64,000 nt of DNA from Nitrosomonas sp. (GCA_017984435.1 JAGNZK010000004.1:26954-90953); one strand, 5' to 3'; positions 9,468-18,812 are shown, numbered from the stretch's first letter. Notes: generated from the letters alone by a model not told the origin. Made by a program: numbers and translations.

Positions 9468-10358
9468 ATGCTGATACGCGCTTTCTTTCTGTTGTTATTA
9501 ATGAGTTGTAACATCAGTTATGCAGCGTTGTTTGGTGACGATGAAGCACGCCAGCAGATTCAGGTGTTACGTAAGCAAGTCAGTGAAATGGAAGCGCGTA
9601 TCGCCAAGATGGAGCAAGCACTGAATAGCCAGGCGTTACTTGAGCTTTATGCACAAGTTGAAACGCTTGGACTTGAGTTGGGGAAATTGAACGGGCAAAT
9701 AGAAATGCTGAGTAATGATAATACGTTGTTACAGAAGCGTCAGCGCGATTTCTATATCGATCTGGACAATCGGCTACGCGAAATTGAGCAATCTACGAAT
9801 AAGCGCGCACCTTCCTCAACACCGCCTAAAAGCTCTCCTCACAGCATGGCAGCACCACCATCCACAGAGTTAGCAGCAGCGCCACCGGCTGCTGTAACAA
9901 CGCCAGAAACTGAAGAAACGGTGGTTGCAGCAGTGCAATCTGACGCCGGATCAGTACTGGCCAGTACATTGGTGCCACCTGGTCCGGAAGAAAATAGTGT
10001 TTATAAAGAAGCCTTTAGTTTTTTTAAGAACGGTGATTATGTAAGTGCTATTGGGCGATTTGAAAGTTTTTTGGAAAATTATCCGCAATCCAATCTGGCG
10101 CCCGGCGCCGCGTATTGGATTGGCAATGCACGCTACGCATTGCGCGATTATCAAATGGCGATTGATGCACAGAGAAAACTGATCAATAAGTACCCGGATA
10201 GTCTTAAAACATCGGATGCTTTGCTGAACATTGCCAGTAGTCAGTATGAAATGGGTGATAGTAAGGCGAGCAAACACACCTTGGAAGATCTGGTAGCAAA
10301 ATATCCGCTAAGTGAAGCAGCAAAAAAAGCGAAACAGCGTTTGGCCAACGTCAAATAA
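9468..10358 (+). CDS. cpoB: Cell division coordinator CpoB (YbgF)
   Basis: A 296-residue periplasmic protein. The signal peptide (cleavage near SYA) is followed by a coiled coil at about 25-110, a Pro/Ala/Thr-rich linker, and a C-terminal TPR domain at about 175-296 (YKEAFSFFKNGDYVSAIGRF and two further repeats). CpoB links TolA action to PBP1B-mediated wall synthesis in E. coli. It starts 2 bp after pal and is the last gene of the Tol operon, with two hairpins after its stop. Confidence 0.92.
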   Translation: MLIRAFFLLLLMSCNISYAALFGDDEARQQIQVLRKQVSEMEARIAKMEQALNSQALLELYAQVETLGLELGKLNGQIEMLSNDNTLLQKRQRDFYIDLDNRLREIEQSTNKRAPSSTPPKSSPHSMAAPPSTELAAAPPAAVTTPETEETVVAAVQSDAGSVLASTLVPPGPEENSVYKEAFSFFKNGDYVSAIGRFESFLENYPQSNLAPGAAYWIGNARYALRDYQMAIDAQRKLINKYPDSLKTSDALLNIASSQYEMGDSKASKHTLEDLVAKYPLSEAAKKAKQRLANVK

Positions 10359-10372
10359 ATTCATCACAAAGG

Positions 10373-10428
10373 CAAATAGCTGAATGCTATTTGTTGCATT
10401 AACCGGCAGGTAGCCCGGTTAAATTTTT
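10373..10428 (+). terminator. Double hairpin / terminator between cpoB and queE
   Basis: Two hairpins follow the cpoB stop. The first is CAAATAGC (10373-10380) with GCTATTTG (10386-10393). The second is TTAACCGG (10399-10406) with CCGGTTAA (10415-10422) and runs into a T tract at 10424-10428. The second has the form of an intrinsic terminator ending the Tol operon. Confidence 0.65.
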
Positions 10429-10446
10429 CTCCAGGTAATCATCATT

Positions 10447-11103
10447 GTGCAAATGCTAGAAACGACAACCTTGCGTATCAGTGAGATTTTCTTTTCCTTG
10501 CAAGGCGAGACAAGCCGAGTGGGTCTGCCGACAGTTTTTATACGTCTGACGGGGTGTCCTTTGCGCTGCGGTTACTGTGACACCGCATATGCTTTTACTG
10601 GCGGTGAAAATATATCGATAGCAGAAATTCTGGATCAAGTGGCGCACTATAAAACCAATTATGTCACTGTGACAGGGGGTGAGCCGTTGGCACAGAAAGC
10701 GTGCTTGGTTTTACTGACAGCGTTATGTGATGCGCAATATTCCGTATCGCTTGAAACCAGCGGGGCGATGGAATTATCCAACGTGGACACACGTGTATGC
10801 AAAGTGATGGATATCAAAACACCCGGATCCGGTGAGATGGCTAAAAATAACTGGCTCAATCTTGCGCACCTGACACAGCATGATGAGATTAAGTTCGTGC
10901 TTTGCGATGAAGCAGATTATCAATGGGCTTGTGAAATCATTCATGCCAAGCAATTACACGTAATTTGTCCCATTTTATTTTCTCCTGTTTATGGCAGCTT
11001 GGATCCCGCAATACTAGCGGCCTGGATTCTGCGCGATGCGTTGCCCGTTAGAATGCAGATTCAAATGCATAAATTGCTTTGGGGAGAAGGACCGGGACAT
11101 TGA
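10447..11103 (+). CDS. queE: 7-carboxy-7-deazaguanine synthase
   Basis: Radical-SAM enzyme of about 216-218 residues that turns 6-carboxytetrahydropterin into 7-carboxy-7-deazaguanine in queuosine precursor synthesis. The 4Fe-4S motif CPLRCGYCD supplies cysteines 37, 41 and 44. The SLQGE motif near the N-terminus and TVTGGEP near residue 75 are typical. The stated start is GTG 10447; ATG 10453, two codons in, is equally possible. The next gene is queC, the following pathway step. Confidence 0.93.
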   Translation: MQMLETTTLRISEIFFSLQGETSRVGLPTVFIRLTGCPLRCGYCDTAYAFTGGENISIAEILDQVAHYKTNYVTVTGGEPLAQKACLVLLTALCDAQYSVSLETSGAMELSNVDTRVCKVMDIKTPGSGEMAKNNWLNLAHLTQHDEIKFVLCDEADYQWACEIIHAKQLHVICPILFSPVYGSLDPAILAAWILRDALPVRMQIQMHKLLWGEGPGH

Positions 11104-11140
11104 AGCTTACAATGTTTCAATTTATCAGGTTGATTTGCGT

Positions 11141-11821
11141 ATGAAAAAAGCGGTTGTATTGTTATCGGGTGGACTGGATTCCGCAACGGTCTTGGCCATT
11201 GCGCGTGACAAAGCATTTGAGTGTTATGCCTTGAGTCTCGATTATGGTCAGCGGCATCAATCAGAATTAACAGCCGCACAAAATGTTGCGCGATCGTTGG
11301 GTTCTCATACCCATCAAACCATCCAGTTGGATCTGGCTGCATTTGGTGGATCAGCGCTCACCGATCAGTCGATCGAAGTGCCAACTGCTGGACGAACTAC
11401 AGGCATCCCTGTCACTTATGTTCCTGCCAGAAATACCATCCTGTTGTCGCTGGCACTGGCATGGGCAGAAACATTGGATTGTCAGGATATTTTTGTCGGT
11501 GTGAATGCAGTCGATTACTCCGGTTATCCGGATTGTCGCCCGGAATACATTCAAGCATTTGAGCGCATGGCGAATTTGGCAACCAAAGCGGCTATTGAAG
11601 GTAAAGAGCTTACTATTCATACACCGCTTATCAATCTATCCAAGAAGGAGATCATCCAGACAGGGATTTCCTTGGGGATTGATTACGGATTGACTATTTC
11701 CTGTTATCAAGCGGATGAGATGGGACTGGCTTGCGGTATTTGTGATTCCTGTCGTATTCGGCATGCTGGGTTTTTGGCAACGGGCGTACCGGATCCTACG
11801 TACTATAAATCGCGATCCTGA
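11141..11821 (+). CDS. queC: 7-cyano-7-deazaguanine synthase
   Basis: A 226-residue ATP-dependent enzyme that makes preQ0 from 7-carboxy-7-deazaguanine and ammonia. The PP-loop motif LSGGLDSAT lies at residues 8-16, and the zinc site is the C-terminal cluster [17 protein letters not shown]. An in-frame start upstream at 11036 overlaps queE; ATG 11141 is chosen because it begins directly at the conserved [11 protein letters not shown]. It follows queE by 37 bp and is probably cotranscribed with it. Confidence 0.93.
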   Translation: MKKAVVLLSGGLDSATVLAIARDKAFECYALSLDYGQRHQSELTAAQNVARSLGSHTHQTIQLDLAAFGGSALTDQSIEVPTAGRTTGIPVTYVPARNTILLSLALAWAETLDCQDIFVGVNAVDYSGYPDCRPEYIQAFERMANLATKAAIEGKELTIHTPLINLSKKEIIQTGISLGIDYGLTISCYQADEMGLACGICDSCRIRHAGFLATGVPDPTYYKSRS

Positions 11822-11861
11822 ATACTAACAAGTGATTTACTGTGTGATCTCGGGTAAGTTA

Positions 11862-12209
11862 TTATTTCTGCTGATTATTGTTTTCATTGTTTCCCTGACG
11901 CATTTTCTTGTCGAGTTTATCCATCTGTTCAGGTGTTAGTACCGCTTTTAGACTGGATCGCGTTTCTTCCTGAACTGATTGCAGCTTTTTTCTTTCTTCA
12001 TTGAAAATGGCTTCAACTTTCTTCCTTTCTTTATTGAGAATTGCTTCAACTTTGGATTGCTGTTTTTCATTGAGACCTAGCTCTTGAGTTATTCGATTGA
12101 TGGCATCGCGGTTATCAGCAGCCGGACCGTTCTTCTGAGCCTGCACAACAGGAGCAGTAAAAGACAAAACTAAGGTTAATACGATAGGGATTGTTTTTAT
12201 TTGCATCAA
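11862..12209 (-). CDS. Small exported Spy/CpxP-like protein
   Basis: A 115-residue protein with a signal peptide (cleavage near VQA, residue 24) and an all-helical, strongly charged body ending in a Gln/Asn-rich tail. An LTPEQ motif near residue 95 and the spacing of helices suggest the LTXXQ/Spy-CpxP group of periplasmic chaperones, but similarity is weak. It faces queC convergently, with about 40 bp between them. A ribosome site (AAGGAGATC) precedes the start. Function is not known. Confidence 0.6.
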   Translation of the reverse strand: MMQIKTIPIVLTLVLSFTAPVVQAQKNGPAADNRDAINRITQELGLNEKQQSKVEAILNKERKKVEAIFNEERKKLQSVQEETRSSLKAVLTPEQMDKLDKKMRQGNNENNNQQK

Positions 12210-12282
12210 GATCTCCTTGATTAGATTATTGCGCGTTAATAAAGATAAATTTCATTATTTCCAGGTGACGGAAATGATCTGT

Positions 12283-12326
12283 ATGTTCTTCAGTTGCAAT
12301 GAGTTACAACTGAAGAACATTTTTTT
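12283..12326 (+). terminator. Perfect 14-bp hairpin with T tract
   Basis: The 14-base arms ATGTTCTTCAGTTG (12283-12296) and its reverse complement (12307-12320) enclose a 10-nt loop and are followed by six T on the plus strand. This is the shape of a rho-independent terminator for plus-strand transcripts, but both flanking genes are on the minus strand and the nearest plus-strand gene, queC, ends about 460 bp earlier. The 170-bp gap (12210-12380) holds nothing else that I can see. Confidence 0.55.
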
Positions 12327-12380
12327 ATGCATAGCATTAATCAATGGCACAATCTAAATATTGTGGGGTGGATGCGCTAT

Positions 12381-13154
12381 TTAAAAAAGCCCCGAAATAG
12401 AGCGCGCTAATCCGTTGGTCAATTCAACGGCGGCTTCTTCGTACAATAGATTTGCTTTGTTAGCTGTGCTGACAACGCGAGTACGATATTTATTCATTTC
12501 GCTGACTTTGGTGGAAGATTGTCTTCTTGCGCCACCTACGCCTTGCTTTGCGTCCTGTTGTCTATCTTCGCGAACAATAACCCCTTTCTCGACGCGTTCT
12601 GCGATTTCAACGTCGGTAATCGCCATAAATGTGACATCTTTTACAGAGGCATCCGCAATTGTACTGGCGATGCCAAAAGCGGCAGCACCTGCCAATCCAC
12701 CGATACCTGCACCGCTCCAGCCGTCTATCGCTGCGCCGGTAGCTGTTCCTACCGCGGCGCCCAGCGCAGCACTGCCCATGCCACCATAACCAGCTCTCAA
12801 AGCGGCTTCTGCGGCAGTTGGGCTGGCCTTATCGACACTCAGGACGTTGACTTGTAACCAATAATGTGCTTCTTTGGGATTATTGGTGATGAGGTAGCCT
12901 CTACCTTCCAGTGCCCTGGCAACCGTAGCTGTAATATCAAAATTGGTTTTATCGGAGGTGTTGCGAATGTTCAGGTAAATGACTTTCTGGCTTGGTTCAA
13001 CGGGGTCCAGAAAAATGGTGTCGCTCATTTTAGTTTGGACATCCAGATCTTTTTTGGCAATGGATGTGTGAACCGCGGCACATCCACTTAAAATCAAAGA
13101 AAATACAATGATTCCTGTCAGTATCCAGGTATTCCTGTTGGTGAAGCACTCCAT
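12381..13154 (-). CDS. TraT-like outer-membrane lipoprotein
   Basis: A 257-residue lipoprotein with lipobox LSGC (C25). The segment SIAKKDLDVQTKMSDTIFLD and the glycine/alanine-rich hydrophobic region (about residues 125-165) match the TraT family. TraT gives surface exclusion and serum (complement) resistance on F-like plasmids. Here there is no transfer gene nearby and the gene sits between core loci, so this is a chromosomal TraT-family protein whose role is unknown. A second in-frame start inside the signal peptide is unlikely. Confidence 0.8.
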   Translation of the reverse strand: MECFTNRNTWILTGIIVFSLILSGCAAVHTSIAKKDLDVQTKMSDTIFLDPVEPSQKVIYLNIRNTSDKTNFDITATVARALEGRGYLITNNPKEAHYWLQVNVLSVDKASPTAAEAALRAGYGGMGSAALGAAVGTATGAAIDGWSGAGIGGLAGAAAFGIASTIADASVKDVTFMAITDVEIAERVEKGVIVREDRQQDAKQGVGGARRQSSTKVSEMNKYRTRVVSTANKANLLYEEAAVELTNGLARSISGLF

Positions 13155-13296
13155 TTCATTTCCCTTTTAATGTTATTTAATAAAAAATCCGAACGCTTAA
13201 ATGATCAAAACAAGTTGCTAGTTAATTTGTGAATCTAGTTATCATTTTAAATGACTTAAGCTGGAGTTACATCATAAGCTACATTGTTTTTTAAAG

Positions 13297-13653
13297 TTAC
13301 CAACCGGAATAATAAGGAAGATAATTGTTGGTACCATAAAAACCGCCATAGTTCGGACGTGCATACCCCCCCAAATAACTGCCATAACCAAAGTTGTTTT
13401 GTCCTAAAACACACCCCAAACCAAAGCAGCCTGGCGCGTATACTTGTGTCCTGGTTGGTGTGCCTCTTTGTGTGGCTTCTTTAAGCGCAGAATTTAAGGC
13501 CGCGTCACTAGGAACACTGAAGCGCTTGTTGATAGTTTCTGCATTAAATCGTTTTTGAATTTCACTTGTATCCTCATTTGCCAGAACTATGCCATTCATG
13601 AAAAATACCAGCAAAACGGCATAAGAGATGAGGTTGATGTGTGTTGTGTGCAT
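13297..13653 (-). CDS. Small secreted Gly/Tyr-rich protein, unknown
   Basis: A 118-residue exported protein that I do not recognise. It has a signal peptide (about 25 residues, ending ...GIVLA), then a charged helical part, then a C-terminal half rich in Gly, Tyr and Asn, with two closely spaced cysteines (CFGLGC). ATG 13653 is chosen over an upstream start because GGAGGTG sits just before it. The composition suggests a surface or periplasmic protein. Confidence 0.6.
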   Translation of the reverse strand: MHTTHINLISYAVLLVFFMNGIVLANEDTSEIQKRFNAETINKRFSVPSDAALNSALKEATQRGTPTRTQVYAPGCFGLGCVLGQNNFGYGSYLGGYARPNYGGFYGTNNYLPYYSGW

Positions 13654-13839
13654 AGAACACCTCCAGATATCAGATGAATGAAATAATATTATCAAATATA
13701 GAGTTAGCTGTTGTAAGTTTTTAGATATGAAATAGATAATTACTTAGAAATACTCCTCAAATCGAATAATGAAAAGAAGTCTGCTAATTACCTTGTAATG
13801 GACTGTGAACAATCCAGTTGGTTCTCTGATATATAACGC

Positions 13840-14199
13840 TTATTCGGCATCAGTGCTTCGTTCGATGCAGATACCCAATTTTTTTACTCCACGTATAATT
13901 CCAAGTTTTGCAACGCTGACTTTAACCCAGGGTGATCGAAATTCTTTCAGGATGGTTTGAGCGATATGTTCAGCCAATGCCTCCAATAAAGAGAAGTGTT
14001 TTTGTGCCAGAATTTCGTTAATTCTCTCGATGATCAATGCATAGTCCAGCGCATCTTCAATCTTATCCGATTGACATGCACGACTGGTGGGAAGTGCAAT
14101 TTCCAGGTCTATCCGGATTATTTGGGGAACTTTACGTTCCCATGGGTAAATGCCAATCAGGGTTTTTGCTTTAAAGTTGTGCAGAAAAATAATGTCCAT
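13840..14199 (-). CDS. folB: Dihydroneopterin aldolase
   Basis: A 119-residue enzyme of folate synthesis that cleaves dihydroneopterin to 6-hydroxymethyl-dihydropterin. The sequence begins with the family's KAKTLIGIYPWE and ends with VSVAKLGIIRGVKKLGI. Divergent from plsY and in the conserved folB-plsY-tsaD-rpsU neighbourhood known from many proteobacteria, including E. coli. Length matches the family. Confidence 0.93.
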   Translation of the reverse strand: MDIIFLHNFKAKTLIGIYPWERKVPQIIRIDLEIALPTSRACQSDKIEDALDYALIIERINEILAQKHFSLLEALAEHIAQTILKEFRSPWVKVSVAKLGIIRGVKKLGICIERSTDAE

Positions 14200-14309
14200 C
14201 GGTGATTAAGCGCTAAAATGAGCAGGTTGTTGTTCGGAATTGATGCGGGTTTTTGCTGGTGTGAAATATATGGGATTTTATTCTATTTTGTTCGGGAGAT
14301 GCTGATCAC

Positions 14310-14924
14310 ATGACAATATGGGTATTTGTGTTGTTAGCGTATTTGTTGGGGTCTGTTTCTTTCGCGGTAGTATCCAGTTGGGTTTTTAAATTACCGGATC
14401 CACGCACATACGGTTCCAAGAATCCCGGGGCAACCAATGTTTTGCGTAGTGGCAAGAAGGCTGCAGCTGTTTTGACGTTGTTGGGTGATGCCGGTAAAGG
14501 TTGGCTTGCGGTGGTTCTGGCGCAATACTATGTCCCGCTCTGGGGCCTGGGAAATGAAGGAATTGCTGTGGTCGCATTGGCAGTGTTTCTGGGGCATGTG
14601 TTCCCGGTATTTCTACGTTTTCGGGGCGGTAAAGGGGTGGCCACCGCGGTTGGTGTGTTGCTGGGTTTGAACCCATGGATTGGTTTAATGGCGATAGCAA
14701 CTTGGCTATTGGTTGCCATAATCTGGCGCATATCATCCTTGTCTGCCTTGGTTGCGGCCATACTGTCGCCGCTTTATGCGCTGAGTATGCTTGGTTTTGA
14801 AGGGAGTACTTTGGCGGTTTTTCTCATGTCACTCGTGCTGATTTGGCGTCATCAATCGAATATCGTGAATTTGATGGCGGGAAAGGAGGGACGTATTGGT
14901 GAGAAAAACTCTTCCGTTTCCTGA
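14310..14924 (+). CDS. plsY: Acyl-phosphate:glycerol-3-phosphate acyltransferase PlsY
   Basis: A 204-residue inner-membrane enzyme that transfers an acyl group from acyl-phosphate to glycerol-3-phosphate, the first step of phospholipid synthesis. The family motifs GSKNPGATNVLR, GDAGKGW and FRGGKGVATA are all present, with 5-6 hydrophobic helices. The stop codon (14922-14924) directly abuts the tsaD stop on the other strand (14925-14927), with no base between. Confidence 0.94.
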   Translation: MTIWVFVLLAYLLGSVSFAVVSSWVFKLPDPRTYGSKNPGATNVLRSGKKAAAVLTLLGDAGKGWLAVVLAQYYVPLWGLGNEGIAVVALAVFLGHVFPVFLRFRGGKGVATAVGVLLGLNPWIGLMAIATWLLVAIIWRISSLSALVAAILSPLYALSMLGFEGSTLAVFLMSLVLIWRHQSNIVNLMAGKEGRIGEKNSSVS

Positions 14925-15956
14925 TTAGCTGTCCGGCGTTTCAAGCATTTCCAGATTCCAGCGTGCGTTGACGGTAAAACCGCTTGCCGGTTGCCAGGTT
15001 CTGTCAGTTGTGGCCTGCAGCCGCATGGCACCGGCAAAGGCAATCATGGCGCCATTGTCGGTACAGAATTCTAGCTTCGGATAGAAAACCGTTGCGCCTC
15101 GTGCAACTGCTCTGTTGCTGAGATTCCGGCGTAATTGTTCATTGGCGCCTACTCCGCCGGCTACTACCAATTGGGTAAAGCCGGTTTGTGATAAGGCTGC
15201 TAATGATTTCTCCGTCAACACGTCGACGACGGCATCTTGAAAAGCCAAAGCAATGTCCGCACTGGTTTGTTGTGTGACTTCCTGTTTGTTGATCAGGGTG
15301 AGTACTGCGGTTTTCAGGCCGCTAAAGCTGAAATTGAGATCTCCGCTATTGAGCATGGGGCGAGGAAGTTTAAAGCGCCCCGGCTGGCCCTGTCGTGCAA
15401 GTTTGGATAAGGCTGCGCCGCCCGGGTAACCCAATTCCAATAGTTTGGCTGTTTTATCAAAAGCTTCGCCTGCGGCATCATCAACAGTTTCACCGAGCAG
15501 CTTATATTGGCCTACAGCATTCACTTGCATCAGTTGCGTGTGGCCTCCCGATACCAATAGTGCAATGAACGGGAAGCTTGGCGCTGGTGTGGATAGTAAA
15601 GGCGATAACAGATGCCCTTCCAGATGATGGATACCCAGTGCAGGAATTTTTAATGCGAAACTCAGCGCAGCGCCAATACTGGCACCCACCAAAAGAGCGC
15701 CAGCTAGGCCGGGACCTTGCGTATACGCGATGGCATTGACTTCTTGAAGTTGACACTTGGCTGCGAGCAAAGCTTGCTTAATCAGGGGAAGAACACGTCG
15801 GATGTGATCGCGTGATGCCAGCTCTGGCACCACACCGCCATATTCATTGTGCATTTCTATTTGCGAATAGAGGGCATGGCTGAGTAGGCCACGCTCTGTG
15901 TCGAAAAGGGCGATCCCGGTTTCGTCGCAGGAGGTTTCAATACCTAAAACAAGCAT
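14925..15956 (-). CDS. tsaD: tRNA N6-adenosine threonylcarbamoyltransferase TsaD
   Basis: A 343-residue enzyme that adds threonylcarbamoyl to A37 of ANN-decoding tRNAs. It begins [13 protein letters not shown] and holds the metal-binding HHLEGH motif near residue 112 and the VSGGHT nucleotide segment near residue 135. Divergent from rpsU with a 160-bp shared upstream region, as in E. coli. Length and motifs are complete. Confidence 0.95.
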   Translation of the reverse strand: MLVLGIETSCDETGIALFDTERGLLSHALYSQIEMHNEYGGVVPELASRDHIRRVLPLIKQALLAAKCQLQEVNAIAYTQGPGLAGALLVGASIGAALSFALKIPALGIHHLEGHLLSPLLSTPAPSFPFIALLVSGGHTQLMQVNAVGQYKLLGETVDDAAGEAFDKTAKLLELGYPGGAALSKLARQGQPGRFKLPRPMLNSGDLNFSFSGLKTAVLTLINKQEVTQQTSADIALAFQDAVVDVLTEKSLAALSQTGFTQLVVAGGVGANEQLRRNLSNRAVARGATVFYPKLEFCTDNGAMIAFAGAMRLQATTDRTWQPASGFTVNARWNLEMLETPDS

Positions 15957-16004
15957 GGGAAAAAGTAGAAGAGAAGATTTGCTCTTTTATAACAGTATTC
16001 TTGG

Positions 16005-16013
16005 TGTTATAAT
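16005..16013 (+). promoter_or_regulatory. Extended -10 promoter upstream of rpsU
   Basis: TGT followed by TATAAT (16008-16013) is a full extended -10 element about 100 bp before rpsU. No good -35 box lies 16-18 bp upstream. Position and consensus fit a sigma-70 promoter for rpsU-yqeY-dnaG; this is inference from motif alone. Confidence 0.5.
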
Positions 16014-16116
16014 CCAAAACTTTTGTTGCGTCCATCTATTTTGTTGTTCTAACGTAGAAAATAGAATTGAATTAACCGCTTATTATATATTAACCAACCA
16101 GGGGTTTTGCATATTT

Positions 16117-16329
16117 ATGACAACTATCAAAGTCAAGGAAAACGAACCATTTGAAGTAGCAATGCGACGCTTTAAGCGTTCCATAGAAAAAACCGGGATA
16201 CTGACAGAATTGCGTGCACGTGAGTTTTATGAGAAACCAACCGCAGAGCGTAAACGTAAACTGGCAGCCGCTGTAAAACGTAATTACAAGCGATTACGTA
16301 GTCAATTATTACCTCCTAAGCTGTACTAG
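16117..16329 (+). CDS. rpsU: Ribosomal protein bS21
   Basis: A 70-residue, very basic small-subunit protein. It begins [20 protein letters not shown] and has the family's [12 protein letters not shown] core. bS21 helps base-pair mRNA leaders with the 16S 3' end during initiation. First gene of the macromolecular synthesis operon, with dnaG and rpoD downstream. The start is set by family length, and an AGGGG lies about 12 bp upstream of the ATG. Confidence 0.96.
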   Translation: MTTIKVKENEPFEVAMRRFKRSIEKTGILTELRAREFYEKPTAERKRKLAAAVKRNYKRLRSQLLPPKLY

Positions 16330-16414
16330 CAATAAGATCCGTTTGAAGTGATTTTACCGATACTCATTTCGAGTTGCTGGTTGCTATGAAATAAACTTCA
16401 TTATAATTTTTACT

Positions 16415-16861
16415 ATGAGTTTAAAACAGAGAATTACTGAAGACATGAAAGCGGCTATGCGCTCTGGCGATACCAAGCAGCGGGATACTATTCGCTTGCT
16501 GCAAGCCGCTATCAAGCAACGCGAAGTGGATGAACGTATTGTGCTTGATGACGCAGCAGTCATCGTGGTCATTGAGAAAATGCTTAAGCAGCGTAGAGAT
16601 TCTATTGCACAATATGAGGCTGCGCAGCGAATTGATTTGGCTGATATTGAGAAAGATGAAGTCTCTATTTTAAGTACCTATATGCCGCAAGCATTGAATG
16701 ATTCTGAGATAGATAGCTTGATTGCTGAAGCAATTTCAGCAGCGGAAGCGAAAGGTATGCAGGATATGGGTAAAGTAATGACTCTATTGAAGCCAAAACT
16801 TGCGGGGCGCGCGGATATGGGGAAAGTATCGACACGCATTAAAGAGAAAATATCAAACTAA
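16415..16861 (+). CDS. yqeY: GatB/YqeY domain protein
   Basis: A 148-residue YqeY-family protein, beginning MSLKQRITEDMKAAMRSGD, with the conserved GMQDMGKVM and GRADMGKVS segments near the C-terminus. The domain resembles the tRNA-binding tail of the GatB amidotransferase subunit; its function is unproven. It is commonly found between rpsU and dnaG in beta- and gammaproteobacteria, as here. Confidence 0.9.
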   Translation: MSLKQRITEDMKAAMRSGDTKQRDTIRLLQAAIKQREVDERIVLDDAAVIVVIEKMLKQRRDSIAQYEAAQRIDLADIEKDEVSILSTYMPQALNDSEIDSLIAEAISAAEAKGMQDMGKVMTLLKPKLAGRADMGKVSTRIKEKISN

Positions 16862-16961
16862 TATTAAGATTTATCTCAGAGGATATTGTGATCCTCAAAG
16901 AAATTTTAGTTGTATTATTTCTTTATAATTGAACGCTGGCATTATTGATAGCATTCGATAG

Positions 16962-18770
16962 ATGATTCCACAGTCTTTCATTCATGATTTACTTAGCCGT
17001 GTAGACATCGTTGATGCGATTGACCGCCATGTTCCGCTCAAGAAAGCAGGGGCTAATTTTGTAGCTTGTTGTCCGTTTCACAGTGAAAAAACTCCCTCGT
17101 TTACAGTCAGCCAGGCCAAACAGTTTTATCACTGTTTTGGTTGCCATGAACATGGTAGTGCAATTGATTTTCTTATTAAATATAGTGGCTTGAGTTTTGT
17201 TGAAGCAGTGCATGACTTGGCAGTTTATGTCGGTATGCAAGTGCCTGTGCAAGTTGATATTGCTCCAAAACAGATTGGCTCCAATGATGCATCGCGATAT
17301 ACGGGAGAGGACGGCAATAGTAATCCGGAAATATCGCCACAGGATTTAATAGGTGCGCTGCAAGTTGCCACGCAGTTCTATCGAGAACAACTAAAGATTT
17401 CAGAAAAAGCGATTGCTTATCTCAAAAAGCGTGGGTTATCCGGTAAAACGGCTGCGCGATTTGCAATAGGCTATGCGCCTGCGGGTTGGCAAAACCTTGA
17501 AGCGGTTTTTCTAGGCTATAAATCAGAAAGAATCCGGAAATTATTGGTGCAAGCAGGGTTGGTGATTATTGCCGATGAAACCAAGCAATATGACCGATTC
17601 AGAGATCGCATCATGTTTCCTATTCTTAATCAGAAAGGCCAGATCATTGGTTTCGGTGGTCGGGTGCTGGAGCAGGAAGAACCGAAATATCTGAATTCTC
17701 CAGAGACAGCTTTATTTGAGAAAGGGCGCGAATTATATAATTTTTTCTCGGCACGTCGGGCCATTCGTGAAGCAAATTGTGCGATTGTTGTAGAAGGCTA
17801 CATGGATGTAATCGCGCTTTCGCAGCACGGGATTGATTATGTGGTGGCTGCCTTGGGTACAGCTACCACCGGTTTCCATATTCAAAAGCTTTTGCGTCAG
17901 ACGGATAACATTATTTTTTGTTTTGATGGCGACAAAGCGGGCAGGAAAGCGGCATGGCGCGCACTCGAGAACAGCCTGGCACTGCTTTCGGATGGTAAAT
18001 ATCTGAGTTTTCTTTTTTTACCCGAAGGAGAAGATCCTGACAGTTATGTGAGTCAATATGGTAAGGAATACTTTGAACAGCAGCTTAGGAAAGCAATACC
18101 TTTGTCAGAATTTCTATTCAAGGAATTATGTTCAGAGGTAAATCTGCAAACCAGCGAAGGTTGTGCCAAGCTAGTAAGTGATGCAACACCTTTATTGAAA
18201 CAAATAGTAGAAGAAAAAGCGCCGGCATTATCGTTATTACTTTTAAAGCGTCTGGTGGAGTTGAGTGGAATAAGCCAAAGTGAGTTAGAAGAAAATGGAC
18301 TGTTGAAAGTAAAGCATAAATCAAGTACTCGCAGGATAGAGAATATACCAAGGAGGCAGCTTACTACACCTTACCATTGGGTGATTCTAATGTTGCTGTG
18401 TAGCCCGGGTCATATTGCTAAACTGGATAGAAGTTTACTTGTCTCATCTCATGAGAATAATGAAGAGATCGCTGCATTAAAAACGCTGGTTGATTTTTTG
18501 GATGAGCATCCACATCTGGTTGAAGGTGAATCAGGGCCTTCAATACTGACTTACTTGCAAGATAGTCCATATAGAGGATTGCTGGAAAGTATTGAGAGTG
18601 AGATGCTAGAGTGGAGCGATTCGCTTGATCTAGAAGCAGAATTTCTGGGAGCTTTGGAAAAATTACAGCAAGTGCAACGTAAGAAACGTATGACTGAATT
18701 ACATAGTAAATCTTTGGATCAATTAACTGACGAAGAGAAGCGGGAGTTGCAACGATTGGCTATGTTATGA
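16962..18770 (+). CDS. dnaG: DNA primase
   Basis: A 602-residue primase that lays RNA primers for replication. The zinc-binding domain has C37, H40, C58 and C61. The catalytic core/TOPRIM domain follows, with motifs VVEGYMDVIAL and CFDGDKAGRKAA. The C-terminal helicase-binding region covers about 450-602. The start at ATG 16962 matches the conserved MIPQSFIHDLLSRVDIVD. It lies in the rpsU-yqeY-dnaG-rpoD order. Confidence 0.95.
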   Translation: MIPQSFIHDLLSRVDIVDAIDRHVPLKKAGANFVACCPFHSEKTPSFTVSQAKQFYHCFGCHEHGSAIDFLIKYSGLSFVEAVHDLAVYVGMQVPVQVDIAPKQIGSNDASRYTGEDGNSNPEISPQDLIGALQVATQFYREQLKISEKAIAYLKKRGLSGKTAARFAIGYAPAGWQNLEAVFLGYKSERIRKLLVQAGLVIIADETKQYDRFRDRIMFPILNQKGQIIGFGGRVLEQEEPKYLNSPETALFEKGRELYNFFSARRAIREANCAIVVEGYMDVIALSQHGIDYVVAALGTATTGFHIQKLLRQTDNIIFCFDGDKAGRKAAWRALENSLALLSDGKYLSFLFLPEGEDPDSYVSQYGKEYFEQQLRKAIPLSEFLFKELCSEVNLQTSEGCAKLVSDATPLLKQIVEEKAPALSLLLLKRLVELSGISQSELEENGLLKVKHKSSTRRIENIPRRQLTTPYHWVILMLLCSPGHIAKLDRSLLVSSHENNEEIAALKTLVDFLDEHPHLVEGESGPSILTYLQDSPYRGLLESIESEMLEWSDSLDLEAEFLGALEKLQQVQRKKRMTELHSKSLDQLTDEEKRELQRLAML

Positions 18771-18803
18771 AATCAATTACCAGGTGTCAGTAGTGTCGAA
18801 TTT

Positions 18804-18812
18804 TGATATAAT
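18804..18812 (+). promoter_or_regulatory. Extended -10 promoter between dnaG and rpoD
   Basis: TGA followed by TATAAT (18807-18812) lies 45 bp before the rpoD ATG in the 87-bp gap after dnaG. It is a full consensus extended -10; the -35 region is poor. It could give rpoD a transcript separate from dnaG, as known for internal promoters of this operon in E. coli. Confidence 0.5.

Noticed and set aside
10429-10446. preQ1 riboswitch before queE
   Set aside because: The short leader contains a terminator hairpin but no recognisable preQ1 aptamer motif.
11036-11140. N-terminal extension of queC
   Set aside because: It overlaps queE and lacks family similarity; ATG 11141 begins the conserved sequence.
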